Part shown: piece after piece, positions 49,981-57,704 of the stretch
Position numbering within the stretch: position 1 is the first letter of the stretch
How the letters are laid out: every line of letters begins with the position of its first letter
Assembly: GCF_001274635.1 (NCBI RefSeq)
Contig: NZ_LBGV01000001.1
Location: 3,410,001 to 3,474,000 of the forward strand
Reading direction: 5' to 3'
DNA from: Persicobacter sp. CCB-QB2
Lineage (GTDB): Bacteria; Bacteroidota; Bacteroidia; Cytophagales; Cyclobacteriaceae
DNA length: 64,000 nt
Program-made: the position numbers and the translations under genes
Notes under the pieces: generated by a model
The model's input: the letters and a program-made list of their open reading frames with translations, nothing else
The model's database searches: none
Told to the model about the DNA's origin: nothing

Positions 49981-50949
49981 ATGGCCCAGATTACCCTGAC
50001 ACAAAGATATGAAATTGAAGCGTTAGTTAAAATAGGGTTCAATAAAACAGCTATTGCTGATAAAGTAGGATTTCATGTATCGACTATCGGGAGAGAAATA
50101 AAGCGTTGTCGTAAAGGGTATTACGACGCTGATACGGCGCATAGTAAGTACCTGGCCAATCGTAAAAATAATCGGGAACCGTATAAACGGACTCCCGAAA
50201 TGGAACAAGTAATACGTGAGTGTCTTATTGAAAATGATTTCAGCCCAGAACAAATAGCTGGAAGATGCAAAGAGGAAGGGACTTCTATGATCTCAGTTGA
50301 AGGAATTTATCAATTCATTTATAGTGTCCCTGAATTGGCTAATCACCTTAGGATCAGCAAGGGGAAAAGGAAAAAACGGAAATCTAATTCAAAAAATGGA
50401 TCAAAAATTCCAGACCGGAAACCTATTCATATTCGACCCACGGAGGCTGATAATAGATCGGAGTTTGGGCATATTGAACTTGATGTTGTGGTAGGGACCA
50501 AGGAAAAGTCAAATGTCTTGGTTACGGCTGTTTGTAGAAGGTCTAGATATACATTGATCGGAATAGCATTAAGCAAATCAGATAAAGATGTTTTGAAAGC
50601 CTTAGAAGATATGGCTTCAAGATCCTTAATACCATGGAAGACGGTGACTTGTGATAATGGGAAGGAATTTGCATGCCATAAAGAATTAGAAGCCTCTGTT
50701 GGTTGTGAGGCCTACTTTGCAGACCCTTACGCCAGTTGGCAAAGGGGTACCAATGAAAACACAAATGGCCTAATAAGACAGTACTTTCCTAAAGGGAAAT
50801 CAATGGACAATATCAAAATGAATTCAGTACTCCAAGTAGAAGAAACCCTCAATAATCGCCCAAGAAAGAAATTGAATTTTTGGACGCCTATCGAATATAT
50901 TCATGGTGAAAGAAAAAATTTGATCACCATCAATAAAACTTGCATTTAA
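49981..50949 (+). CDS. IS30-family transposase
   Basis: 322 residues and apparently intact. The N terminus has a helix-turn-helix (IADKVGFHVSTIGREIKR), then a basic linker. The DDE catalytic site is Asp168 (GHIELDVVVG), Asp225 (VTCDNGKEF) and Glu259 (RGTNENTNGLIRQYFPKG), with the spacing and C-terminal NNRPRKKLNFWTPIEY typical of IS30. Ends of the element lie about 97 bases upstream and 12 bases downstream. Confidence 0.95.
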   Translation: MAQITLTQRYEIEALVKIGFNKTAIADKVGFHVSTIGREIKRCRKGYYDADTAHSKYLANRKNNREPYKRTPEMEQVIRECLIENDFSPEQIAGRCKEEGTSMISVEGIYQFIYSVPELANHLRISKGKRKKRKSNSKNGSKIPDRKPIHIRPTEADNRSEFGHIELDVVVGTKEKSNVLVTAVCRRSRYTLIGIALSKSDKDVLKALEDMASRSLIPWKTVTCDNGKEFACHKELEASVGCEAYFADPYASWQRGTNENTNGLIRQYFPKGKSMDNIKMNSVLQVEETLNNRPRKKLNFWTPIEYIHGERKNLITINKTCI

Positions 50950-50961
50950 AATTGGAATTCA

Positions 50962-51410
50962 AGATTTTTTACTTTTCAAAGTGGAAAGAAGGTAGATGTC
51001 CTCTTGAAAGAAACTAAGGTAGAACCCTCCCATATTCATCTTTAAGCGCAATAAATGGGTGCGGGCTGAACCGCCATTTGATCATCCATTTTAGAGCCAC
51101 ATCATGATCATCTTGAAGGTAATAAATGATAAAATTTACCTTTGAAAATGTTTCGAAGGTAGAAAGGATCATTGCTTTATCTTCAAGGGTAAAAAGGGTT
51201 ATTTTATACGCCATAAATTGACTATGTGCGTCGGCTTTCAGAGTTTGAAGGGGATTTTACAGAATACCCGACCCTTGATCGTTTCCGCCTTGAAAACTGG
51301 TAATTCCGAGAGAGCACTCTCCTTAAATTAACTCTTGAAAGAAATTGAAAGGTAAAAAACTGTAAAATTTACCTTTGATTGTTTATCGCAGGTAAATTTT
51401 ACGCTGAAGA
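50962..51410. repeat. Array of GGTAA/TTACC hairpin repeats, right part
   Basis: Continuation of the array beyond the IS element. It begins with the remainder of the interrupted unit, then hairpins with ACCT at 51138 (TTACCTTTGA...TCGAAGGTA) and 51371 (TTTACCTTTGA...AGGTAAA). Spacing between these is 233 bases, and 244 to the previous one once the IS is removed. The last unit is strongly diverged in its body. The array ends about 30 bases before the ung stop. Confidence 0.8.
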
Positions 51411-51439
51411 AATCCTTCCCTGGTAATTGCCGCATCCAG

Positions 51440-52105
51440 CTACCACTGAATAACTGACTCACCTCTATTATCTAGGTACTTATTCGCCAGGCTGAAATGT
51501 TCATTGCCAATAAACCCCCGGTGAGCAGACAAAGGAGAAGGGTGAACGGAGGAAAGAATATAGTGCTTATTCTCATCAATCATACTGCTTTTTTTCTGCG
51601 CAAAGGCTCCCCAAAGCATAAACACGACTCCTTCTTTCTCTTCTGCAATCTTTTGAATCACAGCATCTGTAAAAGTCTCCCAACCCTTTTTTTGATGAGA
51701 ACCCGCCTTCCCCTGCCGTACGGTAAGGGTTGCATTTAGAAGTAATACCCCCTGATCAGTCCAGCGTTCTAAATTACCTGAAAAAGGGGGATCAATGTCC
51801 AGATCTCTTTTGAGTTCTTTAAAAATGTTTCGGAGAGAAGGCGGAAAGGCCACGCCATCTAAAACAGAAAAGCTTAACCCATGCGCTTGTCCCGGGCCGT
51901 GATAGGGGTCCTGACCCAGAATCACCACTTTGGTGTCTTTGAATGCACACCTGTTGAATGCATTGAAGATATAATCCGGATGTGGGAAAATGATTTCTTT
52001 GCTGTATTCCTCCTGTACAAAGGCTTTCAGATCATTGAAATAGGCCTTTTGGAATTCTTCCTGAAGAACGGAGGACCAGTCATTTTTGATTTGGAAAGCT
52101 ACCAT
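51440..52105 (-). CDS. ung: Uracil-DNA glycosylase
   Basis: Ung removes uracil from DNA in base-excision repair. 221 residues from the ATG at 52105; an upstream TTG extension is unlikely. The catalytic Asp66 lies in VVILGQDPYHGPGQAHGLSFSV, and the second active-site segment is HPSPLSAHRGF. Length is normal for family 1. The gene is convergent with nothing, its 3' end facing the hairpin array. Confidence 0.97.
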   Translation of the reverse strand: MVAFQIKNDWSSVLQEEFQKAYFNDLKAFVQEEYSKEIIFPHPDYIFNAFNRCAFKDTKVVILGQDPYHGPGQAHGLSFSVLDGVAFPPSLRNIFKELKRDLDIDPPFSGNLERWTDQGVLLLNATLTVRQGKAGSHQKKGWETFTDAVIQKIAEEKEGVVFMLWGAFAQKKSSMIDENKHYILSSVHPSPLSAHRGFIGNEHFSLANKYLDNRGESVIQW

Positions 52106-52280
52106 CGTTATTGGGCTGGATTTTCTTAATAATTTAAATCGACCCAATTTGGGGAAAAGTCACGATATTTAAAATGATCCCTCATTTTACGGCATTTTTG
52201 TATTTGAGCTTTATGGTATTGCCTAAAACCTAGTGGAGAACCCTTAAAGCTCTATTTTTTCACTTTTTTTACTGCAGGGG

Positions 52281-52311
52281 ATTGCAAATCAAATTTCCTT
52301 TATTACCTTTG
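52281..52311 (+). promoter_or_regulatory. Promoter of the tRNA cluster
   Basis: ATTG at 52281 (3 of 4 of TTTG), a 19-base spacer and the perfect -7 box TACCTTTG at 52304-52311. The first tRNA starts 35 bases downstream. Confidence 0.6.
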
Positions 52312-52345
52312 CAGTCCCTTAAGCAATCAAGGGAATGAAAAATAA

Positions 52346-52421
52346 GCGAAAGTAGCTCAGCTGGTAGAGCACAACCTTGCCAAGGTTGGGGTCGCGAGTT
52401 CGAATCTCGTCTTTCGCTCCA
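52346..52421 (+). tRNA. tRNA-Gly (GCC), copy 1, encoded CCA
   Basis: A seven-base-pair acceptor stem (GCGAAAG/CTTTCGC), the D arm GCTCAGCTGGTAGAGC, anticodon arm CAACC-TTGCCAA-GGTTG with anticodon GCC, and T arm GCGAG-TTCGAAT-CTCGT. The 3' end TCCA is encoded. Confidence 0.95.
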
Positions 52422-52454
52422 CTTAGAAATAAGTTGATAAAATATTTTCATTAA

Positions 52455-52530
52455 GCGAAAGTAGCTCAGCTGGTAGAGCACAACCTTGCCAAGGTTGGGG
52501 TCGCGAGTTCGAATCTCGTCTTTCGCTCCA
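52455..52530 (+). tRNA. tRNA-Gly (GCC), copy 2, encoded CCA
   Basis: Identical to copy 1, 109 bases downstream, including the encoded CCA and part of the following spacer (CTTAGA). Confidence 0.95.
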
Positions 52531-52561
52531 CTTAGAGATAAGTTGGAAAATATTTTATTCT

Positions 52562-52634
52562 GCGAAAGTAGCTCAGCTGGTAGAGCACAACCTTGCCAAG
52601 GTTGGGGTCGCGAGTTCGAATCTCGTCTTTCGCT
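52562..52634 (+). tRNA. tRNA-Gly (GCC), copy 3, no encoded CCA
   Basis: The same body as copy 1, but the discriminator T is followed by CAAAA, so CCA must be added after transcription. Confidence 0.95.
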
Positions 52635-52635
52635 C

Positions 52636-52662
52636 AAAAAAAGATCGACAGGATCTTTTTTT
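52636..52662 (+). terminator. Terminator-like hairpin inside the tRNA cluster
   Basis: AAAAGATC pairs with GATCTTTT around GACAG, followed by T. A related copy lies at 53000-53022 with fewer T. It could end or attenuate the transcript of the first three tRNAs, or be a processing signal. Confidence 0.5.
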
Positions 52663-52689
52663 ATGCCGCATCAGTTCGCTGATGGTCGG

Positions 52690-52773
52690 GCCGGGATGGT
52701 GGAATTGGTAGACACGCAAGACTTAAAATCTTGTGTCCGTTAGGACGTGCGGGTTCGACCCCCGCTCCTGGTA
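52690..52773 (+). tRNA. tRNA-Leu (UAA), copy 1
   Basis: A class II tRNA with acceptor GCCGGGA/TCCTGGT, D arm, anticodon loop CTTAAAA (anticodon TAA), a long variable arm (TGTCCGTTAGGACGT) and T arm GCGGG-TTCGACC-CCCGC. CCA is not encoded. Confidence 0.93.
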
Positions 52774-52783
52774 CTATATTATT

Positions 52784-52856
52784 GCGAAAGTAGCTCAGCT
52801 GGTAGAGCACAACCTTGCCAAGGTTGGGGTCGCGAGTTCGAATCTCGTCTTTCGCT
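52784..52856 (+). tRNA. tRNA-Gly (GCC), copy 4, no encoded CCA
   Basis: Same body as copy 1, 10 bases after tRNA-Leu copy 1. Confidence 0.95.
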
Positions 52857-52923
52857 CAAAAAAATTATTGAAATAGTATTTGCAAAATTTTTCAAAGGTG
52901 ATTAATCTTGCAAGCTCAAATAC

Positions 52924-52996
52924 GCGAAAGTAGCTCAGCTGGTAGAGCACAACCTTGCCAAGGTTGGGGTCGCGAGTTCGAATCTCGTCTTTCGCT
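52924..52996 (+). tRNA. tRNA-Gly (GCC), copy 5, no encoded CCA
   Basis: Same body as copy 1. It begins the second copy of the Gly-Leu-Gly duplication, 362 bases after copy 3. Confidence 0.95.
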
Positions 52997-53052
52997 CAAG
53001 AAAAGATCAACAGGATCTTTTTAAAGAGCCGCATCAGTTTACTGGTGGTCGG

Positions 53053-53136
53053 GCCGGGATGGTGGAATTGGTAGACACGCAAGACTTAAAATCTTGTGTC
53101 CGTTAGGACGTGCGGGTTCGACCCCCGCTCCTGGTA
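53053..53136 (+). tRNA. tRNA-Leu (UAA), copy 2
   Basis: Identical to the first tRNA-Leu, exactly 363 bases downstream. Confidence 0.93.
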
Positions 53137-53146
53137 CTATATTATT

Positions 53147-53219
53147 GCGAAAGTAGCTCAGCTGGTAGAGCACAACCTTGCCAAGGTTGGGGTCGCGAGT
53201 TCGAATCTCGTCTTTCGCT
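53147..53219 (+). tRNA. tRNA-Gly (GCC), copy 6, no encoded CCA
   Basis: Same body as copy 1, 363 bases after copy 4. It is the last tRNA of the cluster. Confidence 0.95.
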
Positions 53220-53222
53220 CAT

Positions 53223-53254
53223 CACCTTCTCTGAATTTCAGGGAAGGTTTTTTT
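53223..53254 (+). terminator. Terminator after the tRNA cluster
   Basis: ACCTTC pairs with GAAGGT in a stem with internal pairing (TGAA/TTCA) and is followed by seven T. Confidence 0.75.
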
Positions 53255-53410
53255 ATGCTTTTTTTAAGGAGCCCCCCTTCCCTCTTTTGTTTTCCATTCT
53301 TTGTTATTATTTTGGCAGCCCGCCGCAAAGGAGCTAATCCTCTCCCTTAATATTTTAAGTATGAGGGCGGTTTTTGGAGAGTATAAAAATAATCATACCT
53401 GATTTTTATA

Positions 53411-54394
53411 ATGGATACCGTAAATAACGAATTGCGAGAAGCACGTCAGCAAAAAATTCAGCAGGTTTTTTCAGAGGTTGGTAAAGTAGTCGTCGGACAG
53501 GAGTACATGGTAAACCGCCTATTGATAGGGCTTTTTACCCAGGGGCATATTCTTTTGGAAGGAGTTCCGGGCTTGGCAAAAACCTTAACGGTTAATACCC
53601 TGGCTGAAGTTTTAAAGCTGGATTTCCAGCGAATTCAGTTTACACCGGATCTTTTGCCAGCAGATTTGATCGGTACCATGATTTACAACCAGCGTTCCGG
53701 AGAGTTTGAGGTGAAGAAAGGTCCTGTATTTGCCAATATTATTTTGGCCGATGAGGTGAACCGTTCTCCTGCTAAAGTACAGGCAGCACTTTTGGAGTCC
53801 ATGCAGGAAAAGCAGGTGACTATTGGGGAGACCACCTATCCATTGGATCGCCCATTCTTGGTATTGGCGACCCAGAACCCCGTGGATCAGGAAGGTACTT
53901 ATCCGTTGCCTGAGGCGCAGGTAGACCGTTTTATGATGAAAGTATACGTGGACTACCTTTCTAAAGAAGACGAGCTGGAGGTGATGCGTAGAATGGCCAA
54001 TATGCAGTTTAACTCTAAGGTGGAAACTATTCTTACCAAGGAGGATGTATTTGCCATTAGAGATGATATTAATGCCGTAACGATTTCGGAGTCTTTAGAG
54101 AAATACTTGATCGAGTTGGTGTTTGCCACTCGTAACCCTAAAGAGTATGGCTTGAATGACTATGAGCATTATATTCAGTTTGGGGTGTCGCCGCGTGCTT
54201 CTATAGCCTTGAACCTGGCCGCAAAAGCTACTGCATATTTTGATAACCGAAACTATGTGTTACCAGAGGATATTAAGGAAATTGCACCGGACGTGCTAAG
54301 TCATCGCATTTTGCTGAATTATGAAGCTGAAGCTGATGGGGTAAGTAGTCGGGATGTGATTGAGGCCATTCTTAAAAAGGTGCCGATTCAATAA
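53411..54394 (+). CDS. MoxR-family AAA ATPase
   Basis: 327 residues. MoxR ATPases act as chaperones that help mature metal-dependent or surface protein complexes, usually with VWA-domain and DUF58 partners. Walker A is LLEGVPGLAKT (near residue 49), Walker B is ILADEVNRSPAKVQAALLE with the family's signature, followed by LATQNPVDQEGTYPLPEAQ and the lid domain (SPRASIALNLAAKA). No partner DUF58 or VWA genes follow here, which is less common. It ends in a terminator. Confidence 0.95.
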   Translation: MDTVNNELREARQQKIQQVFSEVGKVVVGQEYMVNRLLIGLFTQGHILLEGVPGLAKTLTVNTLAEVLKLDFQRIQFTPDLLPADLIGTMIYNQRSGEFEVKKGPVFANIILADEVNRSPAKVQAALLESMQEKQVTIGETTYPLDRPFLVLATQNPVDQEGTYPLPEAQVDRFMMKVYVDYLSKEDELEVMRRMANMQFNSKVETILTKEDVFAIRDDINAVTISESLEKYLIELVFATRNPKEYGLNDYEHYIQFGVSPRASIALNLAAKATAYFDNRNYVLPEDIKEIAPDVLSHRILLNYEAEADGVSSRDVIEAILKKVPIQ

Positions 54395-54412
54395 TAAAAT
54401 TAAACGGAAATC

Positions 54413-54447
54413 AAGGAGCCTTCTCTTAAACAGGGAAGGCTTTTTGT
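54413..54447 (+). terminator. Terminator after the MoxR gene
   Basis: AGCCTTCTC pairs with GGGAAGGCT around a short loop, followed by TTTT. Confidence 0.75.
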
Positions 54448-54529
54448 GTTTTAGTAGGTAAGTATATAAGTGTTTTTAATCAAAAACCCCTTATTAGGGA
54501 GAAGCGGGTTTAAAAAGACTTTAATTTTA

Positions 54530-54658
54530 TTATTGTTTTATAATGATGTCAGGGGTAAATGTTACTTCAGTATTACCTCCTGGTTGAAGGGCGAAATTGC
54601 TGTTGTGAGGGCTGAAAACACTGATTAATAATAAAAAAACCTGGTTGGGGTTTTTCAT
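54530..54658 (-). CDS. Doubtful 42-residue frame, possibly a gene remnant
   Basis: An ATG at 54658 opens MKNPNQVFLLLISVFSPHNS and continues FALQPGGNTEVTFTPDIII to a stop. The second half (LQPGGNTEVTFTP) reads like one edge of an Ig-like or beta-sandwich domain, as at the end of many exported or glycosidase proteins. It has a hydrophobic start but is too short for a whole domain. Possibly a chance frame. The rest of the 54448-54821 gap shows only a hairpin (AAAAACC/GGGTTTTT near 54635). Confidence 0.2.
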   Translation of the reverse strand: MKNPNQVFLLLISVFSPHNSNFALQPGGNTEVTFTPDIIIKQ

Positions 54659-54783
54659 GGACTTCCGTGGAGTGATTTAGCAGGTCATCCTGAATTGATC
54701 TTCTTAATATTGGGTTAAAGAATATTAGATAATCCATAAAGCTAAATTAATTTTTAAGAACTCGTTTAGTAATAGTGGCGCCC

Positions 54784-54791
54784 TACTTTTG
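54784..54791 (+). promoter_or_regulatory. -7 box of the large TonB receptor gene
   Basis: TACTTTTG matches TAnnTTTG and lies 30 bases before the ATG at 54822. The -33 region is a weak match. Confidence 0.4.
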
Positions 54792-54821
54792 CTGTCGAAA
54801 ATTGAGTTACATAAAAGATCC

Positions 54822-57584
54822 ATGAAAAACATTTTACTAACCTTTTGGTTGACAGCCTTTGCATCCGTAGCCGCTTTTGCGCAGAGTGGTACTATTAAAG
54901 GCGCAGTGAAGGACAAAACGACAGGCGAAGAGATTATTGGGGCCAACGTTTTGATCACCGGCACCACTTCCGGTGCAGCCACTGATGTATTTGGTAATTT
55001 TGAATTTAAAGCTGCGGCAGGTGCCCAATCTGTAACAGTATCCTATATCGGTTATAAGGACTGGACGGGGACCGTGACGGTCACTGCTGGTGGGACTTCA
55101 ACCCTGAACGTTAACCTTGACCCTGATTTGGTCGAGCTGGAAGGAGTAGTGATCAAATCCAAAGCAGAAAGATCAGGCTCAGAAGTTTTGCTTTTAGAAC
55201 AAAAGAAAGCAGCCACCATGGTAGAGAATATTGGGGTGAAAGAAATGGCCGTAAAGGGTGTTTCCAATGTGGAGGATGGTTTGACAAAGATGTCCGGTAT
55301 TGCGAAAGTTGGATCCAAAGGGGTTTACGTTCGTGGATTAGGAGACCGATATAATAGTGCCACTTTGAACGGGTTACCTGTTCCGGCTACTAATCCTGAC
55401 ATGAAGATGATCCCCCTGTCTATCTTTCCAACAGATGTGGTTGAGGCCATTTCGGTAAGCAAAACCTTTAATGCCACTCAGTATGGTGATTTTGGTGGCG
55501 CCACTATTGATATTGCCACCAAAACTTATCCGGAAGACCCCTTCTTGTCTGTAGGTGTTGGGGCCAGTGGTAACAGCATCATCACAGGAAAAGACTTCAA
55601 AACATTCCAGGATGGTCAGTTTGAAAGATTAGGTTTTTCTGGTAACGGTAGAGAAAATACAGTAAATGATAGAAATGTACCTCCTGCAAGTGAGACGGCT
55701 GGTGATCCGTTCAAGACAGGTTTTACCCCAACCACTACCCAGGCGCCGGTTGGTTTTGATTTCAACATTCGTGGTGGTAATAAATTTGACGTTGGTTCAG
55801 AAGGGCAAATTGGTTTTATTGCTTCAGTAGCCCATGAAAATGACTTCGATTATAAAGGAGGCTCTAGAAGAAACCTGAACGCACAAGCAGTGGAATTGAA
55901 TAACTTCCAGCGTGATGAGTATACTTACTCTACTTTAACGACCGCCTTATTGGGAGTAAATTACCAGCTTAACCCAAAACACGATTTCACTTATAACCTA
56001 TTATTCGCCAACACTTCGGATAATACCACTTCCGAATTATTCGGTTATGTACAGGACGTTGCAGCGAATGATATCCTGATCCGTCGTAACACTTACGTAC
56101 AGTCTCAGCTTTTGACCAACCAATTATTAGGAGAGCACTTATTGAATGATAGCGAGACTTTAGCCTTGGATTGGGGAGTATCTTATTCCACCACCAATCG
56201 TATAGAGCCGGATCGTCGTCAAAACAGTTTCCGGGTGAATTCAGAGAAATTGTTACAATTAAATGCTTCTCAAAACCATAGATTTTGGTCTGATATGGAT
56301 GAGGATGAAATTGCGGCTAAAACCGGCTTGGTATGGAAGCATGGGGAAACTACTGAAGGAGAAGCAAAGGGAACAGCCTCTTTTGGTTATCAGGGGAAAT
56401 ACAAAGGTCGCCAGATGCAAAATTATCAATACAACATGAGGGCAGCTGGTGATGGTTTGAACCAAATTATTAGTCCAAATAATCCTGATGAATTCTTTAA
56501 TGATGAAAACTATTTAAAAGGAAATTATTCTTATAGTAACGGTATTGATGTAGCGCAGCATGAGTTTGAAGCAGATATGAATGTGCATGGAATCTATGGT
56601 TCCTATGATTACAATATTAATGATCGTTTTAAGGCCTTGGTGGGGGTACGTTACGAAAATGGTTTGCAGGAAGTAAGATTCCGTAACCTGAGAAACTCCT
56701 ATGATGATCCATATCAGATTTCTCAGTATAAGACCAATGATATTTTGCCATCCCTTTCATTAAAGTATGCCTATACTGACAAGTCTAATTTTAGATTTGC
56801 TTTCAGTAAAACACTGACAAGACCCGGAATGAGAGAGATTATTCCTTTTCAGTATCAGGATGTTGACGGGAACCTGTTCGAGGGTAACAGAGAATTGGAG
56901 AATTCCACCAACTACAATTTGGACATGAAATGGGAAATTTTTCCTAACTCCGGCGAATTATTCTCGGTGTCTCTTTTTGGAAAGAAAATCTACGACGCTA
57001 TTGAGTTGACGCAATTGGCCCAGGGGGGCGGAAACTTATTCACCTACACCAATACAGAGGAAGCCAATGTGGCAGGGGCGGAAATTGAATTCAATAAAAA
57101 TCTTGAAAATGTTTTTGGAGATGCCTTCCAGGGCTTAAGCGTAGGCTTGAATGCTACCTATTTGTATTCAGAGATTGTTTTGAAGGAAGGTGACCCTAAA
57201 TCCGAAATCCTAACCAACAAAACACGTCAGTTACAAGGCGCCTCTCCTTATTTGATTAATGCAAACTTAGCCTACAATAAGGAGGTCGGTAAGTGGAATA
57301 CAACTTTCTCCGGGGTTTTTAATATGTTCGGTGACCGTGTTTACTCGGCGGGTCAGCAAGGAGCTGGTGATATTTACGAGAAAGCCGTGCCTAAATTCGA
57401 TTTCGTTTGGAGAAATACTTTTTCCGAGAAATGGTCTATTGATATGAAGGTTAAGAATATCCTAAACCCGGAGATTCAAAGATATCAGCAAGAGTTTGGT
57501 GATAGATCTATTCAAGATCAAACCGTAGATTCTTTCCATGAAGGAGTATCCTTTAGTGTAGGGGTTAGTTATATAATTAAGTAA
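54822..57584 (+). CDS. TonB-dependent receptor with carboxypeptidase-regulatory-like domain
   Basis: 920 residues from the ATG at 54822. A signal peptide ends near AFAQ (residue 21). A carboxypeptidase-regulatory-like domain (about 23-110, GTIKGAVKDKTTGEEIIGAN) precedes the plug (about 130-240, with GLGDRYNSATLNGLPVP). The large barrel ends in VGVSYIIK. It is of the type that begins plug motifs with a conserved KAERSGSE-like stretch and is not SusC-like. The next gene encodes a lipoprotein with a beta-helix look, so the two probably form an uptake pair. The ligand is unknown. Confidence 0.92.
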   Translation: MKNILLTFWLTAFASVAAFAQSGTIKGAVKDKTTGEEIIGANVLITGTTSGAATDVFGNFEFKAAAGAQSVTVSYIGYKDWTGTVTVTAGGTSTLNVNLDPDLVELEGVVIKSKAERSGSEVLLLEQKKAATMVENIGVKEMAVKGVSNVEDGLTKMSGIAKVGSKGVYVRGLGDRYNSATLNGLPVPATNPDMKMIPLSIFPTDVVEAISVSKTFNATQYGDFGGATIDIATKTYPEDPFLSVGVGASGNSIITGKDFKTFQDGQFERLGFSGNGRENTVNDRNVPPASETAGDPFKTGFTPTTTQAPVGFDFNIRGGNKFDVGSEGQIGFIASVAHENDFDYKGGSRRNLNAQAVELNNFQRDEYTYSTLTTALLGVNYQLNPKHDFTYNLLFANTSDNTTSELFGYVQDVAANDILIRRNTYVQSQLLTNQLLGEHLLNDSETLALDWGVSYSTTNRIEPDRRQNSFRVNSEKLLQLNASQNHRFWSDMDEDEIAAKTGLVWKHGETTEGEAKGTASFGYQGKYKGRQMQNYQYNMRAAGDGLNQIISPNNPDEFFNDENYLKGNYSYSNGIDVAQHEFEADMNVHGIYGSYDYNINDRFKALVGVRYENGLQEVRFRNLRNSYDDPYQISQYKTNDILPSLSLKYAYTDKSNFRFAFSKTLTRPGMREIIPFQYQDVDGNLFEGNRELENSTNYNLDMKWEIFPNSGELFSVSLFGKKIYDAIELTQLAQGGGNLFTYTNTEEANVAGAEIEFNKNLENVFGDAFQGLSVGLNATYLYSEIVLKEGDPKSEILTNKTRQLQGASPYLINANLAYNKEVGKWNTTFSGVFNMFGDRVYSAGQQGAGDIYEKAVPKFDFVWRNTFSEKWSIDMKVKNILNPEIQRYQQEFGDRSIQDQTVDSFHEGVSFSVGVSYIIK

Positions 57585-57628
57585 ATATAAAGTTATTTAA
57601 TATTTGTTAATGTAAAGTAAATATAGCC

Positions 57629-57662
57629 TTTGATTTAAATTAATGAATCGAATCTATATTTG
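57629..57662 (+). promoter_or_regulatory. Promoter of the lipoprotein gene at 57705
   Basis: TTTG at 57629-57632, a 22-base spacer and TATATTTG at 57655-57662, a perfect -7 box. The leader would be about 37 bases. Confidence 0.55.
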
Positions 57663-57704
57663 CTTTTGAATTAAGAACAGAAACTATATTACTAATTTAT
57701 TCAA

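Larger units (their letters stand above)
49884..50961 (+). mobile_element. Complete IS30-family insertion sequence
   Basis: 1078 bases inserted in the fourth unit of the hairpin array. The left end TGGATTCTAATTTTAAGTGC and the right end, read on the other strand, TGAATTCCAATTTTAAATGC, form imperfect terminal inverted repeats. AGATT (49877-49881) and AGATT (50962-50966) flank it, a possible 5-base duplication with two extra bases (CC) on the left. Removing the element restores the array period to about 240 bases. It carries one intact transposase gene and its own promoter. Confidence 0.85.

Noticed and set aside
51014..51214. Minus-strand open frame in the right part of the array
   Set aside because: It reads through the hairpin repeat and is not shared by the other units.
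48720..51410. CRISPR array
   Set aside because: Units are about 240 bases long with degenerate bodies, there are no short uniform spacers, and no cas gene is present.
52269..52637. Minus-strand open frame of 122 codons over the tRNA genes
   Set aside because: It is the reverse complement of the tRNA-Gly copies. The repeated RDSNSRPQPWQGCALPAELL-type peptide is the well-known false translation of tRNA genes.
53096..53350. Plus-strand open frames running through the last tRNA genes
   Set aside because: They overlap tRNA-Leu and tRNA-Gly and encode only tRNA-derived repeats.
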